Shown here in pieces: positions 55,348 to 64,000 of a stretch of 64,000 nucleotides of DNA (position 1 is the first letter of the stretch; the number at the start of each line of letters is the position of its first letter). This DNA is from Methanococcoides sp. LMO-2. Its GTDB lineage: Archaea; Halobacteriota; Methanosarcinia; Methanosarcinales; Methanosarcinaceae. The position numbers and the translations under genes were made by a program. The notes beneath the pieces were generated by a model. It searched no databases, was not told where the DNA came from, and worked only from the letters and a program-made list of their open reading frames with translations. The stretch lies in NCBI RefSeq assembly GCF_038432375.1, contig NZ_JBCAUS010000002.1:558001-622000 (forward strand), given 5' to 3'.

Positions 55348-55932
55348 ATTTTCAACGAACTAAAAGATACGATCAGAATCTCCGTTTTGCCGCTTGCAAA
55401 GAACATTCCGATCTCACCAAATATACTGACGATCATCGGACTGCTTATCAGTGTTATCGCAGCCTTTGAGTTTGCCATCGGCGATCTTATCATGGGAGCA
55501 ATATTCATAATGCTAAGCGGTATTTTCGATGTCCTTGACGGTGCGGTTGCAAGGGCCTCAGGAAACATAACACCTTTTGGAGGCGTATTGGACTCTGTCT
55601 GTGACAGGTATGCAGATGCTGTCATCTTTGCAGGGATCATCTATGGATCCATCAACGGGAGTATCTACCAGCCTGCACTTCTACAGGCACCACTGTGGCT
55701 TTGGTGTGTTCTCGCACTGATCGGTTCATACATGGTCAGCTATACACGCGCCAGGGCAGAGGCCGCAGGGTCAACCTCAATGAACGTAGGGGTCGCAGAA
55801 AGGTCTGAAAGACTTATCATACTTGTACTGGGAGCATTAACAGGATATATTCTGATAGCAGTAGCCGTGATAGCAGTTCTCGCACATGTCACCCTTGTAC
55901 AGAGAATATTAAATGCAAAACAAACATTATGA
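55348..55932 (+). CDS. archaetidylinositol phosphate synthase (CDP-alcohol phosphatidyltransferase)
   Basis: The enzyme joins CDP-archaeol with inositol-1-phosphate (or a related alcohol) to make an archaeal phospholipid head group in the membrane. The CDP-OH-P signature is complete: DVLDGAVARASG followed by GGVLDSVCDRYAD supplies the four metal-binding aspartates. Six hydrophobic helices are seen. A TTG at 55387 gives 181 residues but has no ribosome-binding site. An ATT at 55348, seven bases after AAGAGGG, adds the usual amphipathic N-terminus (FNELKDTIRISVLPLAKN) and gives 194 residues, so I favour the ATT start. Serine or glycerol as acceptor cannot be excluded. Confidence 0.82.
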   Translation: MFNELKDTIRISVLPLAKNIPISPNILTIIGLLISVIAAFEFAIGDLIMGAIFIMLSGIFDVLDGAVARASGNITPFGGVLDSVCDRYADAVIFAGIIYGSINGSIYQPALLQAPLWLWCVLALIGSYMVSYTRARAEAAGSTSMNVGVAERSERLIILVLGALTGYILIAVAVIAVLAHVTLVQRILNAKQTL

Positions 55933-56021
55933 CACAATACAGGATTTTAAAGCGATATTTTTAATTGCTTGATATCCATTATACCCCCTAATCACATTAT
56001 TAGCAAGAACAGAGGATCAAA

Positions 56022-56270
56022 ATGCAATATCGTGCAGAAGTAACAATAGAGCTTAAACCGGGAATGCTGGACCCGGAAGGTACTACCATCAGAAGGGCAT
56101 TGGAGCACCTTGGATATCACACAAACGAACTGAGGACATCAAAGAGATATATCATTGACCTTGAGGAAGAATCCGCTGAAATGGCAAAGCAAAAGGTAGA
56201 TGAGATGTGCCAGAAGCTTATCGCAAACCCGATCATCCACAATTATACTATCGAAATGAGGGAAGCTTAA
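56022..56270 (+). CDS. purS: phosphoribosylformylglycinamidine synthase subunit PurS
   Basis: This 82-residue protein (MQYRAEVTIELKPGMLDPEG, ending NYTIEMREA) is the small structural subunit that bridges PurL and PurQ in purine synthesis. It has an intact PurS fold, with GTTI-type RRALEHLGY and a C-terminal IANPIIHNYTIE. GAGG precedes the ATG. Its stop codon abuts the purQ ATG, so the two are cotranslated. PurL is not in the window. Confidence 0.93.
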   Translation: MQYRAEVTIELKPGMLDPEGTTIRRALEHLGYHTNELRTSKRYIIDLEEESAEMAKQKVDEMCQKLIANPIIHNYTIEMREA

Positions 56271-56966
56271 ATGACAATCGCCATCATAGAGTTTGGTGGA
56301 AGTAATTGTAATCTTGATGTTCTGCACGTACTGGAAGATGTTGTCGGTGCAGATGCAGAACGTGTCTGGTACAAGGAAACAGATCTTGACAGGTTCGAAG
56401 GTGCAGTGATCCCCGGCGGATTCTCCTACGGTGACTACCTGCGCTCAGGTGCTATCGCATCCCGTACACCCATCATGAATTCTGTTAAAAAGATGGCAGA
56501 TGAGGGCAAGCCTGTCATGGGTATCTGCAATGGATTCCAGATACTGACCGAATCCGGACTCCTCGATGGTGCCCTGACAACCAACGAATATCCAAAGTTC
56601 AGATGCGAGTGGACCAGCCTGAGAGTTGAGACCACAGATTCACCATTTACTTCCGCTTTCAAGGAAGGAGAGATCATCCGCATACCCATCGCTCACATGG
56701 ATGGTAATTTCTATGCTGATGAACCAACCCTTTCAGCAATGGAAGATGAAAAGCTTGTAGCCTTCAGGTATGTTGACAGCGAAGGTCACGTGACCGACGA
56801 GGCAAACCCTAACGGCTCACAGGAGAACATTGCAGGAATACTGAACCATAAGAGAAACGTAATGGGACTCATGCCACACCCGGAAAGAGCATCAGAATCC
56901 GTTCTTGGTTCCGATGACGGTGTCAGGATGTTCAAGTCCATGGTAGAGTATATTTCTAACAGGTGA
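56271..56966 (+). CDS. purQ: phosphoribosylformylglycinamidine synthase subunit PurQ
   Basis: This 231-residue class I glutamine amidotransferase releases ammonia for the FGAM synthase reaction. IPGGFSYGDYLRSGAIA is the PurQ loop, MGICNGFQIL contains nucleophile Cys86 and LMPHPERASE carries the catalytic His-Pro-Glu. Length is normal. It follows purS with no intergenic base. A T-rich stretch after 56990 may end transcription in front of the convergent rnhB. Confidence 0.95.
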   Translation: MTIAIIEFGGSNCNLDVLHVLEDVVGADAERVWYKETDLDRFEGAVIPGGFSYGDYLRSGAIASRTPIMNSVKKMADEGKPVMGICNGFQILTESGLLDGALTTNEYPKFRCEWTSLRVETTDSPFTSAFKEGEIIRIPIAHMDGNFYADEPTLSAMEDEKLVAFRYVDSEGHVTDEANPNGSQENIAGILNHKRNVMGLMPHPERASESVLGSDDGVRMFKSMVEYISNR

Positions 56967-57082
56967 GATCACCTGAATATACTCAACTTTTTAATTTCTA
57001 TTCTTTTATTTCCTTTTCTTTAATTCGATTCAACCTTCTATCATTGACCAAAGAATTTTGTAATTTCTTGAACCGAACAATT

Positions 57083-57727
57083 TTACTTCCCGACAATGTT
57101 CTGTGCGGTCTTCCAGGAATGCCTGACGATATCCGGCAGGGAACCATGCTCACCATACCAGTCCTGAAGGAACTTCTTGGTCTTGGGATCAGAGGGATAT
57201 CCACTTCCAAAATCAATACCGATCTCCTTTTTGAGATCCTCTATAAGCTCATCACGCCTGACCTTTGCCACAATGGAAGCTGCGGACACAACCGGGAAAA
57301 GGTCATCTGCACCGTGCTTTGAGACGATCTTTGGAGCAGCTGCATCGGGATGTTCTTTCATATAATTATCAAGAAGGCGCTTTCCGAACCGTTCCTCCTT
57401 TACATCCGCGGCATCCACATAGATCTCATCACCCCGGAGCTTCTCGATAACATTCCCAAAGCCAAGCACCATGATATCGTTCATGCTCATCAGTTTGCGG
57501 AGCTCATCGATCTGACCGGGTGAGACCTCGAATACAAAATAGTCATCTGCATACTTCTTAATCTGACCTGCAAGATGCTCTCTCTTTTTGGGCGAAAGTT
57601 TCTTTGAATCGGCAACCCCGAGATTCTTAAAGGCGTTGCTCTTACTCTTATCTATCCTCACGCCACCAATGCACATAGGACCTATTACAGGCCCTTTTCC
57701 GGCTTCATCGATTCCCACTATCTTCAT
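57083..57727 (-). CDS. rnhB: ribonuclease HII
   Basis: This 214-residue archaeal type 2 RNase H removes ribonucleotides from DNA and RNA in RNA-DNA hybrids. MKIVGIDEAGKGPVIGPM contains the catalytic Asp7-Glu8; IYVDAADVKEERF and SKHGADDLFPVVSAASIVAKVRRD supply the other metal ligands and conserved patch. GAGGGA precedes the ATG. It lies 45 bases after the pilus membrane-protein gene on the same strand. Confidence 0.95.
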   Translation of the reverse strand: MKIVGIDEAGKGPVIGPMCIGGVRIDKSKSNAFKNLGVADSKKLSPKKREHLAGQIKKYADDYFVFEVSPGQIDELRKLMSMNDIMVLGFGNVIEKLRGDEIYVDAADVKEERFGKRLLDNYMKEHPDAAAPKIVSKHGADDLFPVVSAASIVAKVRRDELIEDLKKEIGIDFGSGYPSDPKTKKFLQDWYGEHGSLPDIVRHSWKTAQNIVGK

Positions 57728-57772
57728 TAAAATCCCTCATATTGCAATTGACTGCGTCAACAGAACAACTAC

Positions 57773-60067
57773 TCATACGAACAGGGTGAATATAAGATAG
57801 CCGATTGTGATCATGACAATTGAGTGTTTAAGTCCTGAAAGTACATTTCCTTCACCCATTGCACCTGCCATAAGACCTGAGCTTAATCCCTGGAGAAGGG
57901 AAGCGTGCATGAAAAGGCGAGTGTATGCATCAAGGTCAAAGTTCCCGAGGAAACCTCCGGCCTGAGTACCGGCTTCAGCCATCTTTTCGCCGGCATTTGC
58001 CATCTCTGCCAGGAAGGTTGTGGAGATAACATATATGACACCAACGAACACGAAGAACGCAATGTAAATGATGACGATATAAATCATCATGTTCATTGAA
58101 CGCTCACGCTTCATGGCCTGTTCTGATGCAGCATCACGTGCGGCTACCAGAAGTACTTCACCCACATCACCGCTTGATTCGTTGGCCTTTGTGATAAGGG
58201 TCATTGAACGGGCGATCACATGCGTCCTCAGCCTGTTGGCAAACCTGATAAGGGAATCATTTACGTTCATTCCCCAGAAGATGTCCCTCCATATCCTGTG
58301 AACTTCTCTTCCAAAGCTGCCTTTTCCTGAATTTGCCATGAGCTTTATGGAATCACGCAGGGTCATTCCGGTCTCATTAGTACTGGCAAGTTTTTTGAGG
58401 AAATCAGGGAACTGTTTCTCAAGACTCTTCTTCCTGTGGGATTTTACCTCGTGGAAAATAGCAAGAGGAACTATCACCATGAAGAGACCAAGCACGATAT
58501 AATCATCAATAAAAGCAACGATGTCAGTTGTTGTATACAGGTTTCCTTTGTTTATCCAGAATGGGATAAGAATTGCAAGGAATGCAATTGGCAAAGTGAT
58601 AGCGAGTGTATAAAGTGGTTTGTCAACCAATGGAACGAGAGGGTTCATCAGGAAATTTCTCATTGCCAGTGATTTCTTGGAACTTGCGAGATCCTCATAC
58701 AATTCCCTTTCATGTACCTTTTCCTCGGTCTCATCAATAAGCTCACCTGCCCCATCATAGACCGGTTCAAGATATTCAGGTACCTGAGGGATGCCATGGT
58801 CAAGGATCAGGGAAGTAGGCAGTTCATCAGGCTCACCACTCTCACTTGGGGTGATGATGCTTATCATCACGACGAACATGAGCGAACCGATAGGCAACAC
58901 TGCATAGATTATGGCATATACCATTGTCTCTGAGCCGGAACCCATTACAGCCATCATGACACCAAGTATGATAATAAAGAGAGGACCTGCAACGAATGCG
59001 GTCACATAGGATTCTGCCAGCAATGCCAGGGTCTCAAGGAAACCTTTCTGGTCCACAATGGATTTCTGTAGATACTGATCAGATTTGTCCTGGAAATAAC
59101 GCGGAATACTTCCACCACTGTCTATGATGGTCAGCAGGTTCTGCATAAGGTCCTGGAACCTTTCCGAAGGTGTGATATCACTAATATTCGAGATAGCTGT
59201 TCTCAGGTCGTGTCCGAAGTAGTCCATCTCACGAAGGATGGCATCGATCTCCTTCGATACTTCCCCGTAAGTATCCTCGGAGCGGGCAAGGAGCCTGAAT
59301 ACCTCTATGATGTTCATTCCACCCTTAGAGAGGGCATACATGAAAGTCACAGCATAGGGCAAATGCCTGTCTATATCGCCTTTACGTTCTCCGGCTTTAA
59401 ATCCGGGGTAAAGCATGAACAGGCCATAGGTAGCACCACCGATCATTGCAGCAAACAGAACCGTTATAAAAAAGCTAACGAACAACGATTTAAATTGCAG
59501 TATCCAGGAAGTGGACTGGCTGAAATGAAGATTTGTGAGGGTATCGGGAAGCCCGACCACACTGACAACAATATATGAAAGGATCAAACCAAGAATAACT
59601 CCGAATATACAGCAAAGCACGGAATAGAAGATCGCATTCGAGACATACATCTCATATGAAAGTGGCACACGTGCCTGGTAAAGCTGCACCTGTAAATTTT
59701 CATATTTCTCTTTCCTTGCCTGTATCCTGTCACCAAGTAATGCAAAAGGTATCTTTTTGAAGATAGTAAGGCGATCGAAGAACTTATCAAACGTACCGGA
59801 ATCCTTTTTTGGTCCTCCGGAGATCTTGTTTTTTATATTGTCCAAGAAAGAAACCTTTCGCTTAACTGAAGAAACATTGGTAACATCGGGATTTTCAGCC
59901 TCATCTGAGAATTCAGGGTCGGAATATGAAATCGAATCTGAATTGGAATCATATTCTGAAGTAGAATCCTGAAAATTCTCCTGATCTTCAGCATCATCGA
60001 ACATATCAGGAATATCTTCCTGAATCTCGTCTTCACGGCCCTTTTCCCGGGATATGTCTTCTGTCAC
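57773..60067 (-). CDS. type IV pilus/secretion membrane protein (TadC/ArlJ-like, T2SSF domains)
   Basis: The start is GTG, eight bases after GGAG, giving 764 residues. After an acidic Ser/Asp/Glu-rich tail (1-70) the protein has two T2SSF repeats (about 235-370 and 555-690), each preceded or followed by groups of membrane helices (about nine in all). It should anchor the polymerisation ATPase encoded immediately upstream and assemble an archaeal type IV pilus or secrete pilins. No pilin-like gene with a class III signal is in the window, so the structure built is unknown. Confidence 0.85.
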   Translation of the reverse strand: MTEDISREKGREDEIQEDIPDMFDDAEDQENFQDSTSEYDSNSDSISYSDPEFSDEAENPDVTNVSSVKRKVSFLDNIKNKISGGPKKDSGTFDKFFDRLTIFKKIPFALLGDRIQARKEKYENLQVQLYQARVPLSYEMYVSNAIFYSVLCCIFGVILGLILSYIVVSVVGLPDTLTNLHFSQSTSWILQFKSLFVSFFITVLFAAMIGGATYGLFMLYPGFKAGERKGDIDRHLPYAVTFMYALSKGGMNIIEVFRLLARSEDTYGEVSKEIDAILREMDYFGHDLRTAISNISDITPSERFQDLMQNLLTIIDSGGSIPRYFQDKSDQYLQKSIVDQKGFLETLALLAESYVTAFVAGPLFIIILGVMMAVMGSGSETMVYAIIYAVLPIGSLMFVVMISIITPSESGEPDELPTSLILDHGIPQVPEYLEPVYDGAGELIDETEEKVHERELYEDLASSKKSLAMRNFLMNPLVPLVDKPLYTLAITLPIAFLAILIPFWINKGNLYTTTDIVAFIDDYIVLGLFMVIVPLAIFHEVKSHRKKSLEKQFPDFLKKLASTNETGMTLRDSIKLMANSGKGSFGREVHRIWRDIFWGMNVNDSLIRFANRLRTHVIARSMTLITKANESSGDVGEVLLVAARDAASEQAMKRERSMNMMIYIVIIYIAFFVFVGVIYVISTTFLAEMANAGEKMAEAGTQAGGFLGNFDLDAYTRLFMHASLLQGLSSGLMAGAMGEGNVLSGLKHSIVMITIGYLIFTLFV

Positions 60068-60086
60068 CTAACCACTCCAGAGGGTC

Positions 60087-62249
60087 TCATAACATATTCA
60101 GTTCCTTCAGCACCTTTTCCGGTGTGGACTGGTAGGCATTGATAATACCTGAGATCTCTTTGAAATCATCAACATCATTATCTACCATATATTCCAGTAT
60201 GCGCTGTCTGTTCCTCAGTTCCCGGTTAACGTCCGCTGCGCCCCAGCCTCTTCTCATACGTATATCCATCAGGGCTTTTGAATCTCCTGTCCTGTGGAAA
60301 GTATCAGTGGAAGAATCCCATACGAAAACATCATTTGTCCTGACATTACGTGTATTCGGATCAATGTCAATGATCTCCACGACCTTAAGGTTCCTTCTCA
60401 CACGCTTGCCCATGGAATAGGTCTGTGCCTGGATACACATGATATCCAGTGCCTGTATCATGTTACGTGGAACACTTATAGGCGGGTTCTCAAGCCTGTG
60501 GATAGCCGATGGTACGGAATCGGCGTGCATTGTCGAGAAGGTCGTGTGACCTGTGGACATTGCCTGGAACAAGGTAAGTGCTTCTTTACCACGAACTTCT
60601 CCCACAAGGAGGTATTCCGGACGCTGACGAAGTGCGGCTTTAAGAAGGTCATACATATCCACAGAACCACGGTCGTCCGCCGTGAAGGAATCCCTTGTAA
60701 CACCCGGGATCCAGTTTGGATGAGGTAATTTCAGTTCCCTTGTATCTTCAAGGGAAATTATCTTAGCCTTTTCAGGTATGAACAGTGACACAGCATTCAA
60801 CGAAGAGGTCTTACCGGATGCAGTACCACCGGCATAGATCAGGCTCTTGTTGTTCTCAATGCATAACCATAGATATGCCATGCATTCCGAAGAGAATGTT
60901 CCCCACTTCAGCAGGTCTACCGGAGTGATAGGGACATCACTGAACTTCCTGATAGTAAATGTACTTCCATGCGTCGTAACACTGGTACCCAGTGTCATCT
61001 GGATCCTCGAACCGTCCGGCATGGTCGCATCAACCATAGGATCTGCCACAGAGATGTGCTTTCCGCTCTTCTGGGCAAGCTGGATTATGAAAGAGTTAAG
61101 CTCCTTTTCATCAAAGATGATGTTGGTAGCAATGTTCTGGTATGTCCGGTGATAAAGGAATATCGGCTTGCTGTGCCCATTACCGGAGATATCTTCTATT
61201 GAATTATCATTCATCAAAGCATCGATCTTGCCGAACCTGATGAAATCACGCTTAATATAGTAGAACACCTTTTCGAGCATCGCAGGAGTTACCTCGATAG
61301 CATAATCCTTGATGATGTCACGGATCTCTTTTTCAAGAACTACTTCCCTGTCCTCAGTCTCATCAATGTCCTCTACAAGAAGCTCGTTGTGAAGGCGGTC
61401 CTCTATTTCGGTCAGGAACACAATTTCAAAATCAGAGAGTGAAGGCTCGACAATATAGTATATGTGATCATTTAGATCCTCATTATAAAGAATAACAATA
61501 AAGACATAAGGCTCCCAGATCCAGTACCGTTCAATTTCCTCATAACCTTCGACGCCTGTAAACTCAGAGAGTGGTTCATGGACTTCCGGATCATAAGGCT
61601 CTACCTCTTCATTTTCCCTTCTGAAAAGGTTCTTGATCTTGTCCTTGATACCGATCTTTTCTACAGGAGCGGATTCCTCATCATCTGCAGGTACAGCTCC
61701 TTCCTGAAGCTCTTCTTCAGAAGCTCCTTTTTCGGCATCAATGCCTTTGGACTCACTTTCTCCGAACGCATCTGAAAGTTCCGGAGCCGGCTCATCAGCT
61801 CCACTGCCCTCATCTGTAAGCTCAATGTGCATTTTCGGGACAGATTCTGTCACACTTTGCTGCCTGTTTGCAGATAATTCAAATTCTTCGGGATCAACAG
61901 TAACAGGTTCAAACCCCTGAGGATAACCACCCTTAGGTTTCCAGTCCCCTTCATTTGACCTGGATTCTTTTTCAGGGCGACCAAAGTTCTCAGAGCGTGG
62001 CAAAAGGATGCCGAACTCCTCATCGGAATCACTGCCAGGATCATTCATTTCAGGAGGACGTTCAGAATGTGTTCTAGACCTGCTCCTTGGTGTCAATATA
62101 ACTGCTTCAATGTCTTCTTCATCAATATCTTGAACACTATCCCCTGATATGGTCGCATCAGGGTTATTTTCAACGGCATTCTTCTGGTCTGCATCTTCAA
62201 TGCCATCAGTCCTGCTGTCATTCAGGTTTTTTTCTGCCTCATTCACCAT
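60087..62249 (-). CDS. type IV pilus/secretion ATPase (TadA/GspE-like)
   Basis: This 720-residue hexameric motor ATPase powers the membrane protein encoded 19 bases downstream. Residues 1-235 are acidic and low in complexity (Glu/Asp/Ser runs). The N2-type domain follows, and the ATPase core has GGTASGKTSSLNAVSLF (Walker A), SLEDTRELKLPH (Asp box), LLVGEVRGKEALTLFQAMSTGHTTFSTMHADS (Walker B, positions about 550-581) and the His box. The C-terminal ADVNRELRNRQRILEYM region is typical for the archaeal branch. Its ATG follows a GGTGT sequence. Confidence 0.9.
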   Translation of the reverse strand: MVNEAEKNLNDSRTDGIEDADQKNAVENNPDATISGDSVQDIDEEDIEAVILTPRSRSRTHSERPPEMNDPGSDSDEEFGILLPRSENFGRPEKESRSNEGDWKPKGGYPQGFEPVTVDPEEFELSANRQQSVTESVPKMHIELTDEGSGADEPAPELSDAFGESESKGIDAEKGASEEELQEGAVPADDEESAPVEKIGIKDKIKNLFRRENEEVEPYDPEVHEPLSEFTGVEGYEEIERYWIWEPYVFIVILYNEDLNDHIYYIVEPSLSDFEIVFLTEIEDRLHNELLVEDIDETEDREVVLEKEIRDIIKDYAIEVTPAMLEKVFYYIKRDFIRFGKIDALMNDNSIEDISGNGHSKPIFLYHRTYQNIATNIIFDEKELNSFIIQLAQKSGKHISVADPMVDATMPDGSRIQMTLGTSVTTHGSTFTIRKFSDVPITPVDLLKWGTFSSECMAYLWLCIENNKSLIYAGGTASGKTSSLNAVSLFIPEKAKIISLEDTRELKLPHPNWIPGVTRDSFTADDRGSVDMYDLLKAALRQRPEYLLVGEVRGKEALTLFQAMSTGHTTFSTMHADSVPSAIHRLENPPISVPRNMIQALDIMCIQAQTYSMGKRVRRNLKVVEIIDIDPNTRNVRTNDVFVWDSSTDTFHRTGDSKALMDIRMRRGWGAADVNRELRNRQRILEYMVDNDVDDFKEISGIINAYQSTPEKVLKELNML

Positions 62250-62281
62250 TGTTACACCGCAAGGAGTCTGTGATCATAACA

Positions 62282-62317
62282 GACACAAAATGTGTCCTCT
62301 ATTATCATAATGATAAT
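62282..62317. promoter_or_regulatory. palindromes before the pilus operon
   Basis: GACACA-N3-TGTGTC (62282-62296) and ATTATCAT-N1-ATGATAAT (62301-62317) are both perfect inverted repeats, 33-68 bases upstream of the pilus ATPase ATG. They are likely operators or leader hairpins of that leftward operon. Confidence 0.35.
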
Positions 62318-62436
62318 TATTATTACACGTTATTAAAGTTATTGCATTTAAAAGAGCACATTGGAAAGAAAATTGATGAAAAATATTAAATCAAAAGCTA
62401 CACATGTTCGTTCTATTATCGGTTCAAATTGCTAAT

Positions 62437-62460
62437 GGTCATATAATATGACCGCGGAGA
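62437..62460 (+). promoter_or_regulatory. pheT promoter: palindrome containing TATAAT, plus RBS
   Basis: GGTCATAT-N1-ATATGACC is a perfect palindrome (62437-62453) whose centre, CATATAATA, could serve as a TATA box, placing the start at the pheT ATG. Alternatively an AATATTAAATC box near 62384-62394 gives a leadered transcript using GGAGAT at 62455-62460. Both readings fit. Confidence 0.4.
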
Positions 62461-62468
62461 TATCCCAC

Positions 62469-64000
62469 ATGCCAATAATTACCTTACAATATGAGGATCT
62501 GGAATCACTCACACGTTCAGACAAGGATACGATCATTGACCGCGTACCAATGATAGGTGCGGACATCGAGCGTATTGAAAAAGAATCCATAGATATTGAG
62601 TTCTTCCCCGACCGCCCTGACCTCTACAGTGTGGAAGGAGTAGCAAGGGCCATGCGTGGATTCATGAACATCGAAACCGGCCTTTGCCAGTATGATGTGA
62701 CACCATCGGATATTAAGATTGAGCTTGATGACCAGATCGGGAACGTACGTCCGGTACTTGGCTGCGCAGTTGTAAGGGGGATCAAGTTCACATCCAGTTC
62801 CATCAAATCCCTGATGGACCTGCAGGAATCCCTCCACTGGGGTCTTGGAAGGAACAGGAAGAAGGTATCCATTGGCGTCCATGATATGGCAAACATCACA
62901 CCGCCATTCAAGTACCAGGCAGTAGATCCTGATTTTAAGTTCGTGCCTCTTGACTTCACAGAGCCAATGACAATGGACCAGATCCTTGCCGAGCATCCAA
63001 AGGGAGTCCGCTTTGCCGATATCCTTGAAGGAATGGACAAGTATCCGCTTATCACTGATTCAAAGGGAGATGTCCTTTCATTCCCACCAATCATTAACGG
63101 AACACTCACAAGAGTGGAAGAGAGCACAACAGACCTGTTCATTGATGTGACCGGTCTGGGAGACGCTGTCTATACCGCACTCAACATTGTAGTGACCGCT
63201 CTTGCAGAGAGAGGTGGCAAGGTCGAATCTGTGAATATCGTATATCCTGATGGAACTGAGAAAGTAACCCCTGACATGACACCTCGAGACCTCAAGCTCC
63301 CAAGGGCTGAGATCGATGAACTGATCGGCGTGGAACTTACCAACGAGGAGATCATCAACGAGCTTGAAAGAATGGGATTCGGTGCAAGCCTTGCTGACGA
63401 TGGGGAGAACTTCGACATACAGGTCCCATCATACAGGGCTGACATACTGCACAACTTCGATGTGATCGAGGATATTGCCATAGGATACGGTTTTGACAAG
63501 ATCCAGAGCGAGTTCCCGAAGAATGCCACAGTCGGTAGTGCTCACCCGATCTCACTTACAAGCAGTGCAATGCGTGAGATAATGGTAAGCCTGGGATACT
63601 CAGAAGTAATGCCTTTTACACTCACCAGCCAGAAGGTGCACTTTGAGTGGATGTGCCGTGAAGAGACAGATGATGTTACTTTCGTACTCCACCCCATAAG
63701 CGAGGACCAGACAATGGTCAGAACCACCATCCTGCCAAACCTCATGGAGATCTTCTCCCTGAACCAGCACCATGAGCTGCCACAGCGCATCTTTGAGGTA
63801 GGAGAGGTAGTTGTGAACGCAAAGAACAGGCTCCACCTTTCAGCCGCTTCAATTCATGCGCAGGCAAACTTCACAGAGATCAGGGAAGTCCTGGACGCTG
63901 TGATGAGGGAAAGGGACATCGCATACGAAGTTACCGAATCAACCGACCCTGCATTTATCGAAGGCAGGCGTGCTGACATCATTGTAGATGGCAGGAAGAT
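62469..64000 (+). CDS. pheT: phenylalanyl-tRNA synthetase beta subunit (truncated by window end)
   Basis: The ATG at 62469, eight bases after GGAGAT, opens a frame that is still open at the window edge; about 510 of an expected 540-550 residues are present. It is the archaeal form: [16 protein letters not shown] at the start, [21 protein letters not shown], the editing-type B3/B4 domain ([16 protein letters not shown]), the B5 domain ([23 protein letters not shown]...[20 protein letters not shown]) and [22 protein letters not shown]. With PheS it charges tRNA(Phe). It is divergent from the pilus operon. Confidence 0.95.
   Translation, partial: MPIITLQYEDLESLTRSDKDTIIDRVPMIGADIERIEKESIDIEFFPDRPDLYSVEGVARAMRGFMNIETGLCQYDVTPSDIKIELDDQIGNVRPVLGCAVVRGIKFTSSSIKSLMDLQESLHWGLGRNRKKVSIGVHDMANITPPFKYQAVDPDFKFVPLDFTEPMTMDQILAEHPKGVRFADILEGMDKYPLITDSKGDVLSFPPIINGTLTRVEESTTDLFIDVTGLGDAVYTALNIVVTALAERGGKVESVNIVYPDGTEKVTPDMTPRDLKLPRAEIDELIGVELTNEEIINELERMGFGASLADDGENFDIQVPSYRADILHNFDVIEDIAIGYGFDKIQSEFPKNATVGSAHPISLTSSAMREIMVSLGYSEVMPFTLTSQKVHFEWMCREETDDVTFVLHPISEDQTMVRTTILPNLMEIFSLNQHHELPQRIFEVGEVVVNAKNRLHLSAASIHAQANFTEIREVLDAVMRERDIAYEVTESTDPAFIEGRRADIIVDGRK

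Noticed and set aside
62421-62430. GGTTCAAATT resembling a tRNA T-loop
   Set aside because: No acceptor, D or anticodon stems can be built around it; no tRNA gene was found anywhere in the window.

Overview
The window is chromosomal DNA of a methanogenic archaeon of the Methanosarcinales, most like Methanococcoides or Methanolobus. The evidence is the tRNA-dependent cysteine enzyme SepCysS, archaeal riboflavin synthase (RibC) and FAD synthetase (RibL), an archaeal archaetidylinositol-phosphate synthase, archaeal PheT, DUF1638 and DUF835 proteins, KaiC-like ATPases, GGTGAT/GGAGG ribosome-binding sites, and TATA boxes about 25 bases before inferred transcript starts. I see no rRNA, tRNA, CRISPR array or insertion sequence. 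The genus is inference.

Layout. 1-10 kb: the end of a membrane-anchored protein, an exported two-repeat protein, PEP synthase, a leftward SepCysS-MetY-MetX sulfur amino-acid operon, a candidate structured RNA, and a bactofilin-like surface/membrane protein. 10-17 kb: a 44-residue ORF behind a possible RNA leader, a molybdate/tungstate ABC transporter with a ModE-like operator, a sensor kinase, an HTH-CBS regulator and an exported protein. 18-20 kb: a class V aminotransferase and RibC. 19.6-30.5 kb: a leftward glycogen cluster (GT3 glycogen synthase, GalT-like enzyme, GT4 transferase, a degenerate GH57 protein, an intact GH57 amylase, a GH15 glucoamylase and a debranching enzyme). 30.7-42.5 kb: cation exchanger, lumazine synthase, class I aminotransferase, RibL, DUF1638, a solute symporter with a 39-residue partner, a 63-residue protein, a macrodomain protein, a GntP-type permease, an Fe-S/CCG protein and pyruvate kinase.

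42.5-49.7 kb is the most unusual region. It holds a response-regulator/PAS/DUF835 protein, a CheF-like protein, two closely related 230-residue KaiC-like ATPases and, between them, a PAS-GAF-PAS histidine kinase with a four-cysteine motif. This looks like a compact signalling module with no archaellum genes nearby. 49.7-64 kb: diphthamide synthetase Dph6, an asparagine synthetase lacking its glutaminase cysteine, an RND/MMPL exporter, a TPR protein, archaetidylinositol-phosphate synthase, PurS-PurQ, RNase HII, a type IV pilus/secretion ATPase and membrane protein, and a truncated pheT.

How the genes connect. SepCysS, MetX/MetY and the class V aminotransferase (a possible phosphoserine source) bear on cysteine and methionine supply. 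PEP synthase, pyruvate kinase and the glycogen cluster bear on storage carbon. RibC, RibH and RibL are three flavin enzymes scattered over 15 kb. Start codons are notably varied: GTG and TTG are common, and three genes appear to need CTG or ATT. Many promoters carry perfect inverted repeats at the inferred transcription start, suggesting repressor control. Transcript starts and operators were read by eye and are not measured.
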